DNA of 64,000 nucleotides, taken from assembly GCA_907163375.1 (NCBI GenBank), contig CAJQUW010008605.1, positions 310,001-374,000 on the forward strand, written 5' to 3'. Shown piece after piece: positions 44,101 to 56,949 of this stretch; the first letter of the stretch is position 1, and every line of letters begins with the position of its first letter. Under the pieces are notes generated by a model. It was given only the letters and a program-made list of their open reading frames with translations. It searched no databases and had not been told where the DNA came from. Position numbers and translations under genes: made by a program. Source of the stretch: Prostheceraeus crozeri. Its lineage: Eukaryota > Platyhelminthes > Polycladida > Euryleptidae.

Positions 44101-44582
44101 ACCATTATTGAGATCGATCAGACAAGAATTATGATGTATACACAACTGCACACGATTACATTACCATTTACGCAATTACATGATTTGCATCCAAAATCAA
44201 ACAGGCCTGCTTCACTCCACCTACTAACGATGAGATCTCCCTCTCTCGAACTTGATCTCCTATAACCCCCGCTGCGTGCCCTGATGAAAGCACTTGAGAT
44301 AGCATGACTGACAGACCGAATTTGTTTACATATCACCTAAATTTCTCAATAGGGAAATCATTCTCAATAGGCCTAATCATGGAATTCTAGATAATAACAC
44401 CTGGAATGGACACTCGCATTTCCCTAATACGGTGCGAGGCCAGTTATTCACGACGCATGCCGTCATTCATTTCAATGAAACTGTTGAGAATGAATATCTT
44501 CGTACGTTAATGCATGTATTAACATCTCATATTCTAAAACAATTATATGTACAGTACATGTATCATCTATTTTGCAATATGT

Positions 44583-44774
44583 TCATTTACCTTTTAAAAG
44601 CTCTAAAGTAGAGGACATGCCTAGTAGGTGCGTTAAATCAATAATATTCTCAACTTCTAAAAAACTTAAACTTCTTTTCTTTGCAGTTGCTTTTCCTTTT
44701 ACGTCAATTTCAGACAGACCCTGGAGAACTAATTTTGCGAAGCAATCATAGTAAAGATAGATCATTTCATGCAC
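44583..44774 (-). CDS. unrecognised small open frame (copy B)
   Basis: The partner of the frame at 2487-2678, with two residue differences (MHEM for MCEM, and KGK for KAK). The same donor-like GGTAAATG follows it. Function unknown. Confidence 0.2.
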   Translation of the reverse strand: MHEMIYLYYDCFAKLVLQGLSEIDVKGKATAKKRSLSFLEVENIIDLTHLLGMSSTLELLKGK

Positions 44775-44790
44775 ACGATATCCGATAGTA

Positions 44791-45233
44791 CACTAGGTGA
44801 CATGTCACGCGTAATTACGGAACACCCCAAACATTCTACGCGCGTACATACGCGCTGCACTGTCAGAAATCACTTGATCTGATGCTGTTAAAATATGGGA
44901 ATGTTTAAGAATACGCACGGGGGAGCTTTTATACAGTAGTTTCGCGTCGTCCACGGTTGTCTGCGCTGCCGCTTGAACCACGGATGAACCGCTAAGCATG
45001 TTCTGTCTTCCCTGAACATGAAATTGAGGTCCTATCACATTGTTTATCCTCTGATACATGCAGACACATAAGACGCAAAGTCTATATAACAGGACTGCCA
45101 ACTAATGTATACTAACTTATATAACAGATATTGCAGCAATGTCCCGCATAGCCACGGATGTTTGGGGTCATGTGTAAATACGCGTGGTTTACGCGTGAAT
45201 TACGTGTGATTGAGCGTGGCATGTCACCTAGTG
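44791..45233. mobile_element. short TIR element ending CACTAGGTGACATG (copy B)
   Basis: The same element as at 2695-3132 and in the same place in the duplicated block, so it was inserted before the duplication. Inverted ends are intact; length about 443 bp. Confidence 0.6.
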
Positions 45234-45339
45234 AAGCTTTCATAGAAAATGTTTGATTTGATACAGCATGATCACTAAAATCAGGCTCAGGTAAGGCCCA
45301 TAATCATCTGATGTAGGTTACCAGAACTAAGAGGGAGAG

Positions 45340-46050
45340 AGAGAGACGTTTATTGATTCTTGAATGGTAATCAAAATATATCGAAGTGAAGATACAAATT
45401 GAGATTTGAAAATCATAAAATAAGTAAGTGACTCAATCATGAAGTGTAGATGACGCGATTATACACACTGATGGTAAAAAATAATTGCGACGCAAGGAGT
45501 TCTGCAAAAAGGCACTGAGATGCACTTGGTAGAAACACTGGATTCAGAAAATGCAACAGAGTTTTGGCATTGGAATTATTTCGCAGAATGTTCTGCGACA
45601 AGCTAGACCTTCTCGAAGAAAGATCTTCAGACATAGTAATGCCCTTGAATTTTAGGCATCGTCTTTGAATTTTGTCTACGGAGTTTGACTCTTCTTGAGA
45701 TAGTCCGATGAAGGCAGGACAGGAATACTCCGTGGTAGATCTTATGATTCCATTGAATATCATCAAGAATTCCTCGTCGCTGGTAAAAGATTTAATTCTC
45801 CGCAGAATATAGATGCGCTGAGCACATTTTCGTTCAATCAGCTGGATATGACTTTTCCACTTCAAATCACTGTCCATCATAACTCCTAAAAACCTCACAC
45901 TGTTTTTCAAAGATCACCAACGGAATCTTCGATTCGACATGCAATTGATCATAAAATGTACCTCGATAATAGACGAAGCCTCTATCGTCCTATTCAGCCA
46001 TGTAACTGAGAAGTAATTGCAATTACTTTACGGTCAGCACTGTTGAATAT
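45340..46050 (-). mobile_element. LINE 3' end with reverse transcriptase C-terminus (copy B)
   Basis: The partner of 3234-3960. The frame is open over 45437-45910 (157 residues) and begins VRFLGVMMDSDLKWKSH, the conserved segment after the RT palm and thumb in many non-LTR elements. It then has IYILRRIK, TTEYSCPAFIGLSQEE and DKIQRRCLK. Compared with copy A it lacks the stop in the SDLKWK motif, but the C-terminal residues differ because of a small indel. It is 5' truncated, and the 3' GA-rich tail lies near 45333-45350. Confidence 0.7.
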
Positions 46051-46693
46051 TCTTTTTTACGCACTTCAAATTACTTTACTCTCCTGGTCGATGAGGTGGT
46101 CGATATTTAGATGTGTACCGGGTGTGTACAACCATGGAAAGTTTCATTCAAAGAAATTTACGAGGAAACTTGCTGATCACAAAATGTAAATCAGAAACTA
46201 CCATGACTTAATTTTCCCATCGGTAAAAGAGAGGCAATTAGTGATTTCTTCTACAGTAGATACCCGGGTGAGTTATATATCCTTAAATCAATTTCAAAAG
46301 GGGGCAGACTTAACTTAATAAAGTATCCTAGAATCCATAAGTCTTGATATGTCAGCACCTCATTTTCACTTTGAATCTTAGATGTAAGGCGAAAGCACAT
46401 GAGGAAAAATGCGGCAATTCTATATCAACGCTACAAGCGTGTTCGGTTTTTCGGGGAGCAATTGTAATTAACATAAGAATAACCCGGACAAAGAAATGAT
46501 GGGAAGACTTATAGTGTAGGAGAGGCAATTATCGAAAGTGATTGAAGTGTAATTGAACAAAAAAACGGAATAATTTGCAGTTGTTATCAATTACACTTCA
46601 TAAGTAATTGACAAAAGTATATACATTATATACCTGTAAAATGACAGTGCCAGTATTTAGCCAGTTTTCTGCTGATGAGTTGCCATAATCGCG

Positions 46694-46978
46694 GTGTGTG
46701 TTTATGATCAAGTCAGTTGTCATAGCAATTCCTGCTGCAATACATTACATGCTGGTTTTGTATATTTGGTTCATGAAATCACATCCAACATTTTGGCGTC
46801 GCATATTGTATCGCAGATGACCAGTCCTCCTATTCGTAAGCCCCAGTTTCCTTCTAATCCAACGCTTCATGATTTTTTCTATTTCAAACGCAAATTTGAG
46901 AACTTTCATGTACTTGCAAAGTTGGAAAATGAGTTCAAATTGCAGATGCTACATAACTGTCTTGTCAGGAATGGCTGA
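46694..46978 (+). CDS. unassigned open frame, faint gag-like look (copy B)
   Basis: The partner of 7525-7845 with the same composition; the frame ends slightly earlier here. The same reservations apply. Confidence 0.2.
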   Translation: MCVYDQVSCHSNSCCNTLHAGFVYLVHEITSNILASHIVSQMTSPPIRKPQFPSNPTLHDFFYFKRKFENFHVLAKLENEFKLQMLHNCLVRNG

Positions 46979-47690
46979 GACATCTTGGCTTCTCCCAAAT
47001 CGAAGTATTCGTAGGTTAGACATAGACTTGCGGAATATTTTCGGACATCCTCGTCTCTTCTACTATACAGACACTGAATTCTACATTGCTAGACAATGAG
47101 TGGAGCGGTTAATTCTGGTATATTATTTGGTTCAAACCAAAATCACATCCTCGTTGCCATTTTGTAATGCTTCTCACGTCAAATCTGCAGCTTTTATAAT
47201 GCGACTTTTATAGCCATAGAAATAAGAAGCATGAAATAATTTTACATATGGAAGAAAGAGGCTCTCCTAATTTGCCAGCGATCATTAACAAGAATTATTC
47301 TTTTATTTTATGTTTTATTTCATTTCTATTTTTCATGCCATACTACTTGGACCTATGTTGAGATGGCCATTGCGATGCATGTAAATATTTTCTGTTTGTA
47401 CGTAATTGCTTCCTTAGATATTTCTTTCAATTGGCTTTGTTAGTAGTAACTGTTTGTTATCTTGACTTTCACCGGTGATGGTAACACAGAAATCCAATGC
47501 AAACCTTCAGTTGTTGTGTTTTGCCCTCTATCTTTTCAATGCAAATCACACTCATTTCACTCTCATTTCACAAGTTTGCACCTCTTGACTTCTAATAAAA
47601 ACCATTATCTAATTATATTACAGCAAATAATATTGAAAATTTTCAGTACAAATCATTTAGTTCGTCTTCTGCACAAAGGCAACTGGGCGA

Positions 47691-48669
47691 AAATGAGACT
47701 TTCACAGAATAATGTACACCCTATGCCTACTACGAATTCGCGCGTCTGCCGAGTTCTAGTGAGTTCCTCTTCTTGTCAGACAGGATCAAAGAAATACACA
47801 TGTAAATCCAATGGGAGGCAGATTGCAGTTTTTGGTCAAAATGAAATTTTCAATGTTTTCGCTTATTACGGTAAAAATACTCAGTCAAGAGCCATAATTT
47901 TTGGCATGAAATGTCTTCAAGTCATTTCTCATCAGGTTCATGAACATTTATCTATGAAACTACATGCATTCAGATTTGACAAGCCTCCTACTGTCGGCAA
48001 GCACCAATATGTTGGCCCACTTTATCCACATTCAACCACATTATCGTATACATCGCCGATCAGAAGCACATGGTAGGGGGATTCAAAGCCGGAGGCATTG
48101 AATCATTAGATCGATTGTCCGAGGTCGCCTGGAAGCGGTTGCTATTGTTATATAAACAAACCAGGAAGGTAACGTCATAATGCGCGCTGAAAGCTCGTAC
48201 TTGCTCTTGACGCGATCATGGAGGGTGTGCTTCGCTGGTCTTGGTGATCTTCATGCCGCGTTAGCAGTTCGAAGACTGGGTTCGATTCCCAGCCGGCAAG
48301 CCATTTTTCATGGTGGTACCAAGAGCAAGGCGCATTGAAATATCATTTCGACCTCGTGAAAGCCAGAGGCATTGAATCATTAGATGGTAGGAAATGACCT
48401 GAAGACATTCCATGCCAAAAACTGTGGCTCTAGACCCAGTACCTTTTAATTGATAAGAGAAAACACAGAAAATTATATTGTTGACAAAAATTGCAATCTG
48501 CCTCCCATTGGATTTACATGTGTTTTTCTTTGATCCTGTCTGACAAGAAGAGGAACTCACTAGAACTCGGCAGACGCGCGAATTCGTAGTAGGCATGGGG
48601 TGTACATCATTCTGTGAAAGTCTCATTGTCGGCCTCGTTCCCTGCAGAAACTCGTTCTGGCTGCCGGAC
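47691..48669. mobile_element. foldback element (copy B), interrupted by a 306-bp insert
   Basis: The partner of 8535-9257. The outermost ~50 bp of the left arm is missing here (GGGCGAAAATGAGACTTTC replaces it), while the right arm keeps its end at 48669. The loop region carries the additional insert at 48078-48383. Confidence 0.65.
48070..48391 (+). mobile_element. 306-bp insertion with 8-bp duplication, 27-bp direct repeats and a tRNA-like B box
   Basis: Copy A has one ATGGTAGG. Here it occurs at 48070-48077 and 48384-48391, flanking 306 bp of extra sequence. Inside are near-terminal 27-bp direct repeats (48085-48111 and 48359-48385, one mismatch), beginning AAAGCCGGAGGCATTG. Between them, CTGGGTTCGATTCCCAG (48276-48292) forms a perfect T-arm with a canonical B-box GGTTCGATTCC, and GCTGG (48234-48238) can pair with CCGGC (48293-48297) as an acceptor stem. 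The anticodon arm and A box are poor, so it is not a working tRNA. The best reading is a tRNA-derived SINE-like retroposon, although the direct repeats near both ends are unusual for one. Confidence 0.6.
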
Positions 48670-49135
48670 TATAAGTGAAGTGTTCTTGTTATCCTGAAGC
48701 TCTTATAAGCACATAGCTAGACAGGTCGTCTCTTGTTTTGTTAGTCTTGAAAGGAAGTATCGCACCGCGTAGTGCTAATGAAATGGCACACTCTGTTGAC
48801 ATGATACCATAGCTATCGAACAATAAGCAGCCAGTCCAACAGAAAACACGCCAAATTGTGTGAAGTTTCAGTGACTGTTAACAACTGGGTCACACAGCAA
48901 TGAGACGCGGACGACTGCAAGTTCTACAAAGAAGTTTTGTGAACGTTGTTTGTACTCCTTCTATCTTCTTAATAATAATTGGAAAGGCTAACAATATAGA
49001 TAAAACTTTTGAACAATCATCTGAATTCCTTGAACATGAAGGAATCGTGGCAATCGGAGCATTTTGTAGGAATTCAAAGGTCAATCCGCATGTGATGAAA
49101 GACTATTTTTCCTATCTCAGGAAGTCCTTAAGAAT

Positions 49136-49555
49136 TTAATTTTGCCCACTTATATGTAGTAAGTTCCTGCATGTGCCATCGCTTTGGATCAGTTTGCCTT
49201 CTAGTAAAGTGATACTCTTATACAATTTAATTGTGTGACCATTAGCTTCATGACGACACGCCAAGTGTAAGCGAAAGAACTCGCAAATTGCCTTCAATCC
49301 AACTTTCTTTGCCACAACTTGAATCTGCTCATGTACACCAGGCATATAAAAGATTCGCAATACTAGAGCTTTTTCTTCTCCTCTCTGTCTTGGACAATCG
49401 TTAACTATTATTTCCCTTACAACACCTTCTGGATGTCCATTTTTCACAAAAATGTCCTTCAGTTTCATCTGTTGTTCTTGAAGCTGTGCACCTTCATGAT
49501 TGTTTTTACCCGCTTTCTCAAACACGAGATGACCTCCAACTTCATCTCGTATCAT
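49136..49555 (-). pseudogene. Penelope-like RT C-terminal part (copy B)
   Basis: The partner of 9716-10147, with the same KNG(H)PEGVVREII and FYMPGVHEQIQVV words and a few residue changes. The same head-to-head arrangement with a GIY-YIG piece is preserved, so the rearrangement pre-dates the A/B split. Confidence 0.6.
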
Positions 49556-49589
49556 CTCGTATCGTGCGGCTAAGAAAAGTTGGATTGAT

Positions 49590-49970
49590 GGTGCGATGTT
49601 CCAGATCCCAGTCTCTGGGGGATGTAGTCAGCCATCAGAAGGTGGACAAGGCAGATATGATGGACATGGGAGGAGTGATTTACAGACAGAAATGTGGAGA
49701 CTGTGACAAATGGTATGTGGGCGAAACGCCACGAAAAGCAGGGGTGAGGGAGAAAGAGCATGCAGAGGATACGCGTGAGATGAATCCTCGATCGGCTATA
49801 AGTGAATATTGTCACACATCATGATCGCCGGCCCGAATTTGAGACCTTTGAAGTAGACATCGGAACAGAGACGGATTGGAGGAGATGACAAATCAAGGAA
49901 GGAAAACATATCCGCAGCAATATCAAATAAGGCTGCACTCAAACAGTTTTTAACTAATAGACCAATTAAA
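49590..49970 (+). pseudogene. Penelope-like GIY-YIG nuclease part (copy B)
   Basis: The partner of 10180-10560. The VIYRQKCGDCDKWYVGETP motif is unchanged. It is immediately followed by the CATGAG-rich element at 50014. Confidence 0.75.
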
Positions 49971-50013
49971 TTGATGAAGAATACTTCAGAAAATGCAGTC
50001 TAATGAAAATGTA

Positions 50014-50778
50014 CCCTCACGAACATTTTTCATGAGAACTCATGAAATTTAATGCGGATTCATGAGATTTTTATGAGAGCTCATGAGGTTATGATGAATC
50101 TCATGATATTCTCATAAGATAGTATTTAACTCATGATGTTCTCATGATGCCTTTATGAGAATATAATGAGTGGTAATAAGAACATTCATGAGGATAATAT
50201 TTCATGATGCGTTCATGAGAAAATCATGAGCATTCATGAGGTTTTTGTGAGAATAAGCTTATAAGTAGCAAGGCATGCATGTCAGCTGCGAAAGGGTAAT
50301 GACATAAGAAGGCTTATTCAATCGATAAGAATCTCCAAGTTTTGTCTGTAAAGGATAAGAAGCAACAATATAGAATGTATCATAACGATCTGCAACAGCC
50401 GTCTCTAGATGATGCATAGATAATTTGACTTTACAATTATATGCTGAAAATAGAGATATATACAATCACAATTCAATATCTTGTCATGATAACAATACTG
50501 ATTCTTTAGTGTGAATTCTGAATTAGCATTGTGAACATGGCGTGGTAATGATCAGGAGAAGGTGGTGGCGAGGCCAAGAATGCCTCAATGACTAAATGCC
50601 AGAAAAATAAGTTCAGAAGTATGAAAGAGCAATTGTTAATTTATTAATGAGATTTTCATGACAAAATCATGAAAGTTTATGAGATATTTTCTGCGAAAAA
50701 ATTCCAAATCCGCATGAAATTTTATGAGATATATATGAGAAAAAATCTCATGAAAAATCATGAGGAATTTTCATGGGG
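50014..50778. mobile_element. CATGAG-rich non-autonomous element (copy B)
   Basis: The partner of 10606-11370 with the same ends and TA flanks (50012-50013, 50779-50780). The insertion is older than the duplication. Confidence 0.7.
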
Positions 50779-50943
50779 TAATACACACGGTTTTGGCTTC
50801 TTTAAAACAAAAGCCCTGATTTTCTGAAAATTGACTTTTTTATTGAAATTTTGGGGAATCCTGTGTAAATAATTATGGAGAGCATAAATAATTTAAATTA
50901 TCAGAGGAATCATGTTTATTTGTTACAATAAACAATATCTTGA

Positions 50944-52317
50944 CACTACAAAGACCGAAACTGTGATTAACCTAGGAAGACCATGGTGTCAATTTTGTTA
51001 CCTTCCATAAAATTCTGAGTATTTCATATTATCAGAGGGTTTTATTAAAAAATTGAGCTCTAAATGCGATTTGATATTCAAACTTGAAGTCTTCAAGTTT
51101 AATTTCATCACAATTTTCCATGACATATTGAATGTGTGCTCAACTGTAAGCTGATAGGCCTATTGAGACATAATCACGCAAACTGAAGTTGTTACCAGTA
51201 TCAATCATGCATTTTTGCTATCTACCGTTACACACGTATGTGCATACTATTTCCAATAATATCCACAATATTGACAATAGCTTCAAGGTATCGCTTCTCT
51301 TATTTCAACTGTTTGGATAAAACATTGTAGGCCCAGTGACTTCAAAGTTTGCCTGCATCATGGCACTACACATTCCTTTCGTGGATCGCGTACATGGTAC
51401 CCTCCACAATTTCTGCAAGAATATCATTAATCGTAGAGCTTCTTGCAACCTGCCTGCAAGAATTTCCTTCTTTTATGCCAGATGAAGCAGATGAATGATC
51501 AGTCATGACATCAGTACACATGCTTTCCATTGAGAATTTTACCAACTCATCGATGAGCAAGAGAAAGAAACTCCTTCGCGAAATTGTATACACTTTGACA
51601 ATTCTTTTATGAAAGTTCAACTGCTGAACCCGAGGATGTTTGACCATTCGATAAAAGGCCGTCAACGTGAGGCTGAATGAACCGGTGACGTGACAGATGG
51701 TTGAAACGTCAACACGACCATTTTATTCACGTTGCAGAACTACAATTACGCGAGGCATTTTGCCATCAGATGAAGATGAAGATCAGCGACAAACCGACAT
51801 CCAATTTTGCATTGGTAATGCACAAGCATATATGAATTATCTTGTTGCCTATAGAAATTTGTTATACGAGCTAATTGCTACGTAGAGACTGCAGAAACTA
51901 TCTATGCGGCGAGTTTACATTGTTTGATCTAAATGTACCAACTAATACAGTACCAATTGACTTCAGGTACCGAGCAAGGCGTGAGGACATGAAAAAAGTG
52001 TAAAATAAAACATTCCATCCGAAGCCAAGAATATGTGTAGTTACACTACACTCCCTGTATATGACAGATTCTAAATTGCTCAATGCTTCATAAACAAATT
52101 CAATTGTGGTATCAAAACTGACTCCTTGATCTTTGTAGGTAAACGTATTGTCATGGACCCCAAAAATACAAAAGTAGTTTTTAGTGTATCCGATATGCTT
52201 AGCACAGCAAATCAGGAAATTTCTGGACGCCAAATAATGATTCGACTCGATCTGCTACAGCTTTGACATGTTAACAGTTGGTTTGGTGTCAAAAAAGACA
52301 CGTTGGTCTTTCTAGTG
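50944..52317 (-). mobile_element. old, internally deleted piggyBac relic (copy B)
   Basis: The partner of 11531-12907. Here the right end reads GTTGGTCTTTCTAGTG, matching the younger piggyBac end even better. The minus-strand frame 52233-51898 includes NVLFYTFFMSSRLARYLKS then IGTVLVGTFRSNN; DNF has changed to YTF here. Confidence 0.75.
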
Positions 52318-53399
52318 CTAAATCATAAAGTTGCCACTATTTATAGTTTCGGAGAAGAGGCTGGTGGTTCAATGTTTCCCCTACATATAGTAAAAGCACT
52401 GACCATAATTTTGTTCAAATCCTGAGCACTACCATTATCACAGGCGAGATAATGAGTATAAGTCAGATACATGTGAAAAGAAAATGCGGAATCAGAAGAG
52501 TCTTTCTCAAGTCCCGAATCGCATGGAGATGACAGAAACACGGTACGACAGAAGGAGGGACATTGCATTCTGCTCAATATCGTTCGAATTCAAAACTATC
52601 GAATTCGTCTCAATTTACAGCAGGCGATCAATAGAGACTGGGCGATTATTCGTAAATTCCTTTTGAGTTATGAATAAATTAAAACATTTACTATTCATGA
52701 ATCGGTTGCAAATACTGCAGATATTTGATTTTTTTCAAAATTTGAATACAATATTTAATATTGTATTATAAAAATATAAATTATGTAATTATAATATTGT
52801 AATATTTAAATACACTCAACTGTAACGTTTTCCTCCATATAAATGTTCGTTACGCAATCAATCTTTGCTTGCAGCATCAGCTCAGTATCAAGGAATTCTT
52901 GTATGAATCTCAATGGGTGACTGGCATGTAGAACGGAGCTACATGGCTCTAAAGATGGTGGAAACATAGGGTCCGCTAGAAGACACAAAAAAATTAAACT
53001 TATCTCACAACTTCATGTATTCTTGTTACCCGCAATAACTATGATAATTGTGCTGCTGTATGTCAGTGTGGTTCACATCTGTGATATTAAGCGGTAACCA
53101 GAATATTGAAAGCTACACCAGGCTTTCGAAAAACGTGCTTTTTCAAAAAATGCCGAAAATGGTTGTTTTCAAGATGGGCTATCTTTTTTCTATATACCAG
53201 TTTTGACTCCAAATTGATGCTGAAACTCAGAAACATGGCCAATTCCTTTTAGAAGATATTTGATCTGGTATCCGATAGTTAGAGTGGTATCAATTGGCCA
53301 ATTTTGATTTTGCTCATTTTTTCAATATATGATGTCAACATTTTATAAGTAGTATCGAGATGTAGCATTTATAGTACAATAGCACTTGAAAACCTTAAG

Positions 53400-53698
53400 T
53401 TGGTGTGCAGAAAGACATTATTCCTTTTGATAGATATTATATATGAAACTTTGATATATTGCAATAGAGCCAGGTATGGCTTTCGATGTTCGAGTTTTGT
53501 TGAATTAGATATACTTTATCAATCAACATTCGACATACAAGAAGTCTTCTACCATTACGCAGACGCTCAGCGACCTATTATAACTCTTTTGTAAAATACT
53601 CGATGTATACATGACTTTGCCTTTGTGTATTTCACCTGTCCTGTCATTACCGCCATTTGTTTTGACAAAATAAAGAATTCTTATTATTATTATTATCG
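53400..53698 (+). other. possible LINE or gene 3' end (copy B)
   Basis: The partner of 14000-14030 plus 15534-15790, uninterrupted here by Tc1. The open frame at 53400-53594 is followed by an AATAAAG signal and (ATT)n at about 53680-53695. No family was recognised. Confidence 0.3.
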
Positions 53699-54324
53699 AC
53701 ATTGTGCTTTTGAATAGTCAAGTTTTTGCGAAATACTCAGGATAGATTTAACATACTGTTTTCTGAAGTAATCAATTGCTTTTAAGAATTTCAATTATCC
53801 TAATAATGAGATATCATTCGCAGCGAACCTGAGAAGAGCCAAAATGAATGAATTTCATGTTGTGATCGTGTAAATAGCTTTTGACTGACTCACTATTGCA
53901 GAATGTTTTCTGAGTGAAACCCACGAACCATTGATATTGTTGGTAATATATATAGTTGGTAATCTTTTAGGCTGTTGACAACCTAAAAGTAGGAGAAATA
54001 ATGACTCATCTGATATCTATGAATGTCACCAAAGTAAAAGGATCTGATTAATTGCAATCAGCAAACCAACCTGTTCAGTTATCAGTCTAACATTAAAAGA
54101 ATGAGAGGTTCAACTATAGGTGCAAACGATCAGTGCAATATCATGTTATTAACCCTTTCATGCATATTGTACTCTGTTGAGGACATTTTGACCACAAGTT
54201 TTGGGAAATATTGATCCCAAAGCGGCAAAAATTTGCAACCAAAACAATGAGGAGATCAATGCGCTTCTAATGGCATCTCTCTTGACTTCGTACAATCCCT
54301 AGAACGCCCGCAAATTGCATTTGA

Positions 54325-54965
54325 AGAAAATTTTTATTTTTCGAAAAAACTTTAATTTTGAAAAAGATTTATGCATCAATGAGCTAAAAAATGATTTCAC
54401 ACTTTAATGCCAGCCTTTAATTATGAGAAACGCCAAGACATGGAATATAATGGACAAGCGAGTGTTATGTGGCAAAGCAAGCGATAAGTGGTTTTTGTTG
54501 AATATTTTATCCTCTACGCTTACACGGTTTATGACATTATATTCAGTGGCGTCGCATGCGCCAGACCATGGGCCTTCCCTCGGCATTGGAATACTATTTC
54601 TATACCAGACATTTTTACGTTACAACATTAATTTTCATAAAAATTGAATTTTTAATAACAATTTCCTGAACATTTTTTAGGGCCAAATGAAAGTGCACAT
54701 GAGAAGTGACTGCTCATGTCTCTTAACCGCCTTACTCAAGGAGCAGAGATCACTATATCCCCTCTCTGTCTAGACCACAATTTCTCGAGAAAAAAGGAGG
54801 CAAGGCCAACAATTTCTTGCGTTTCTCATGGCCGGTCAGCCACTCACATGTTTGAAACTTTGATGCATTAAAATGTCTTGTGTATTTCTTATTTCTTTCT
54901 CTGTGAGGACTTTCAATTTTTATATCAGTTGTTGGCATACCTTGCTTGACGACTGTCATCTTTTC
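54325..54965 (-). other. stretch present only in copy B, with a possible transposase fragment
   Basis: About 630 bp has no counterpart at about 16400 in copy A. The junction shares TCTTTTC, so a deletion from copy A is as likely as an insertion here. The minus-strand frame 54753-55022 contains FQTCEWLTGHEKRKKLLALP, which faintly recalls the TTF-type zinc-finger entry (WLxxxExKxxLFCxPCLLF) of hAT-like transposases, but without the cysteines. Low confidence. Confidence 0.25.
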
Positions 54966-55734
54966 GGTATATTTCCTTCGGACGAAAGGCGTGGTTGTGA
55001 TCTCATCTGAAGTACTAAACATAGTGTCACATCAATCACGTATAAACAAATTATGGAATTCTACCGAATCTTGGTGTTCGAGTCAGATGCATGCATTCAT
55101 TGGAGAACGCTCATCATTTGATCGCAGTCTTGCCTGAACGTCAGCCATCTGCTACTGTTGACGTAGTGGCCTCTCTGACATAAAGCGAATCCAGGAACAA
55201 TTGGGTTGCGCTTCCCTTACTATATTTAGATACCGCGCTTCGATCAAGAATCGTGTAGAATTACAGTGCAAAAATTGGAGAAGGCAAAGCATCATGTCTA
55301 TCGGAAAAGCCAAAATTGGCGCGGGCGCGTGCGCTTACTGCTTCACGCACACACAACTCTCTTTCGCTCTGTCTGAACATTAATGCTCCGTCTGAACACA
55401 CGACCAGCTTGTGTGTCTAATTGTTCGAAGAAAGCAGCTGTGATTCGAGCACCCGCTGCAAAACTGTTCAATGAGGTTGAGAGTCTGACTTTGAGACGGA
55501 AAGCTGTGCACAGCTGTCACGAGAAGCTATCGAATTTAAATGAATGATGACACTTCATTTTTATAATTGTTGGAAAATTATTTTTTAAGGATGCGCCGAA
55601 GGCCTCGCAGGTTCGGAGAAGACGCCACTGATTATATTGTTTCTATTTACAACAACGCAAAGGTGCAATGATGGTATTTTGAGATTATCAGACGTTAACA
55701 ACTGTAATAAAATTATCCTTAAATTCCATTAAAA

Positions 55735-56660
55735 AACGGACCACCTAAATTTCATTGAGATTCAATCGATTCTCAATCGTGTCGCACAACAACATGCCAT
55801 ACATCATTCGAGAGCGTGCATTTTCAGCTTTGAAATGAGCTATGATAGACTTGCATCCATTATTGTATTTTCTGAGCAGTTCTCAAAAAATGAAAATTAC
55901 TCAATTTACAACTCACAATTTTTCAAAAAGAAAACATATGAGTGTGATAATGAATCAGACACGGAGAGAACGAACATTTTCTGAGCTATCCTTTGACATA
56001 CTGGTCATCAAAATTGGTAAACTGATGAAAAATGAGTGATATCGTGAAGTTATCACAAAATTATGACTTTTTTGGTTGAAAATGTTATATTCTCACTTTT
56101 TCATCAAAAATGTTCATCTTTGGTATCTTCAGAATCCTTGCGATGTAAAGAGTATGAATATATAAGTTCAATAGTTCTTTTTTCAAACTTCTTCAATATT
56201 TTTTCTCATTTCCGCAAAAATAAACAAACACCACAAGCTGAATTAATGTTCAAAACAAGACAATTGAGGCAGCGTTGTCTTTGTTCATTCATAGCAGCTG
56301 GCGATTGCTTACCTTCATTTTTTGTTTACTTTGTTTAATTTTTTATCAGTTCACCGATTTTGATGAACAGTATGTCAAAAGAGAGCTCAGAAAATGTTTG
56401 TTCCTTCCGTGCCTGATTTATTATCATACTCATTTGTTTTCTTTTTGAAAAATTGCGATTTGTAAATTGAATGATTTTCATTTTTTGACCACTGATCAGA
56501 AAATGCAATAACGGATGCAAGTCTATCATAGCTCATTTCAAATCTGAGAATGCAGCTCTCGAATAATGTATAGCATGTTGTTGTGCGACACCATTGAAAG
56601 GCATGAGAATCGACTGAATCTGAATGAAATTTAGGGGGTCCGCTTTTTATGTTCATCTCT
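55735..56660. mobile_element. foldback repeat with about 320-bp arms (copy B)
   Basis: The partner of 17160-18085. Inverted arms are at 55735-56040 and 56335-56655 with the same spacer. The arms have not been lost, so the hairpin arrangement survived since the duplication. Confidence 0.7.
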
Positions 56661-56949
56661 GTAGAAGACAGAGAGATCAAGTTAAGTTGTTTCCTTTTAA
56701 TTCTTCTTTTCTTCCGACTTCTCAGACACACCTACACATCTCACACATCACACTCCTGTATCCTATAGTTTCGGCAACACCGCCTCACTTTTAAATTTAA
56801 AGAAAATACTCAGGTATCAGTTTTCCTCGCTCATCGCCTCCTCGTTGAATTCGCTTTATTCTATAGTGGAAGTTAGTGCATTTGATTTTGATAAATATTG
56901 CCACATTAAAGTTGAGTGACATCATTCTATCAATTATTTTCTTACAAAT

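Noticed and set aside
43896-44265. Frames over the CCGG-rich segment as genes
   Set aside because: The residues simply reflect the iterated ACCGG/CCGGT words, and both strands are open for the same reason.
48232-48299. A functional tRNA gene
   Set aside because: Only the T arm and part of the acceptor stem fit. The anticodon loop lacks the invariant U and the A box is poor.
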